Source of the DNA: an uncultured Rikenella sp.
Lineage (GTDB): Bacteria > Bacteroidota > Bacteroidia > Bacteroidales > Rikenellaceae
DNA: 20,110 nucleotides
Direction: 5' to 3'
Assembly: GCA_910577885.1 (NCBI GenBank)
Contig: CAJTNK010000030.1
Location: 1 to 20,110, forward strand
Shown: one piece after another, positions 19,841-20,110 of the stretch
How positions within the stretch are numbered: position 1 is the stretch's first letter
Layout: the number at the start of each line of letters is the position of its first letter
The notes under the pieces: generated by a model
The model's input: the letters and a program-made list of their open reading frames with translations, nothing else
Told to the model about the DNA's origin: nothing
The model's database searches: none
Program-made: the position numbers and the translations under genes

Positions 19841-19860
19841 ATTTTCTCTTCCGTCAGGCC
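19841..19860 (-). repeat. GGCCTGACGG-AGAGAAAA motif, copy 3
   Basis: On the minus strand GGCCTGACGGAAGAGAAAAT, preceded by CTCGAACCGG, about 50 nt after the FISUMP stop codon. It matches the motif at 2305 and 2383. CTCGAACCG is also found next to palindrome copy 1 at 1098. Confidence 0.5.
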
Positions 19861-19909
19861 CGGTTCGAGATTCGGCGGAGAGAACCCCAGCAAGACACTC
19901 GCGCGGCAC

Positions 19910-20110
19910 CTATTCCTGGAGGCAACACAACTGAAGACCGCCCGCACGGCTGCTGCTGTACTGCGGATAGAGCCCGCCGGAATTGAAGTACAAGCGATAG
20001 GCATAGGCGCCGACCTCCGTCGACGACCAGCCGAACCCGTTGTAGCCGACGCTCCACAACTTGCCCGACCCGCCTTCTGTTTCGCGCCATCCGCTGTCGC
20101 GGAAGCCCGG
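19910..20110 (-). CDS. FISUMP (TIGR02145-like) surface protein, C-terminal 66 residues
   Basis: A partial gene whose 5' end lies beyond the right edge of the window. The last 66 residues read PGFRDSGWRETEGGSGKLW, then SVGYNGFGWSSTEVG, AYAYRLYFNSGG and GGLQLCCLQE before a TAG stop. This is the C-terminal half of a 'Fibrobacter succinogenes major paralogous domain', related to the formylglycine-generating-enzyme/C-type-lectin fold. Such proteins in Bacteroidales are usually lipoproteins or other exported proteins present in many paralogues; the N-terminal export signal is not visible here. A broken copy of the same domain end is at 1135-1293. Confidence 0.85.
   Translation of the reverse strand, partial: PGFRDSGWRETEGGSGKLWSVGYNGFGWSSTEVGAYAYRLYFNSGGLYPQYSSSRAGGLQLCCLQE

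Noticed and set aside
18911..19909. Longer PrmA starting at 19909
   Set aside because: The extra 45 residues are Arg/Lys/Asn-rich, unlike PrmA, and come from the 3' flank of the FISUMP gene; MNYIEYNI at 19774 is the family start.
1135..20110. Diversity-generating retroelement acting on the FISUMP domains
   Set aside because: The fold is of a type used by such systems, but there is no reverse transcriptase in the window, and the two copies do not show the adenine-specific differences expected of a template/variable repeat pair.

Overview
The window looks like chromosomal DNA from a GC-rich member of the Bacteroidales, most likely Alistipes or another Rikenellaceae (inference). The support is a TTTG-N19-TATTTTTG promoter of the Bacteroidota sigma type ahead of a tRNA-Gly array, a TIGR02145-type ('Fibrobacter succinogenes major paralogous domain', FISUMP) surface-protein C-terminus at the right edge with a broken copy of the same domain near the left edge, Bacteroidales-type PrmA, GNAT and GadB proteins, and long GC-rich intergenic stretches full of hairpins.

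Layout, left to right. 1-215: hairpin-bearing leader. 216-1037: HAD-family phosphatase-like protein (+). 1038-2560: 1.5 kb without an intact gene, holding a decayed FISUMP 3' end, five copies of a GGTGCCG-type palindrome and several long stem-loops. 2561-3973: glutamate decarboxylase GadB (+) with its own terminator. 4069-4443: a transcription unit with a strong promoter, two chimeric tRNA-Gly 5'-half units in tandem, one intact tRNA-Gly(GCC) and a terminator. 4672-14530: a tight co-directional operon of DUF4132 protein, MoxR-type AAA+ ATPase, DUF5682 protein, VWA/MIDAS protein, double-SWIM zinc protein and an unrecognised 95-residue protein. 14559-15395: AraC-family regulator. 15434-15481: a 21-bp hairpin acting as a two-way terminator. 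15511-17922 (-): alpha/beta hydrolase, CMD-cupin fusion and secreted flavodoxin, a redox/detoxification-like set. 17923-18365: repeat-rich intergenic DNA. 18366-19774 (-): prmA and a GNAT acetyltransferase. 19910-20110 (-): C-terminus of a FISUMP protein that continues past the window.

The centrepiece is the six-gene operon. Its five recognisable products match, by family, the E. coli yehI, yehL, yehM, yehP and yehQ set, which has no settled biochemical function. A MoxR ATPase paired with a VWA protein is a known chaperone-like arrangement (RavA-ViaA, CbbQ-CbbO). Here it comes with a DUF5682 protein carrying EGP and GxxH motifs like those of the TIKI/EreA/TraB superfamily, a SWIM protein with two zinc-finger-like motifs, and a large DUF4132 protein whose N-terminal third has clearly lower GC than the rest. 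That suggests an ATP-driven remodelling machine with a variable recognition part, possibly a stress or conflict system (inference). The MoxR start region appears to carry a one-base frame disruption.

A second unusual region is the tRNA-Gly array. Two upstream units copy the tRNA exactly through the GCC anticodon and then switch to a shared non-tRNA sequence able to form alternative hairpins.
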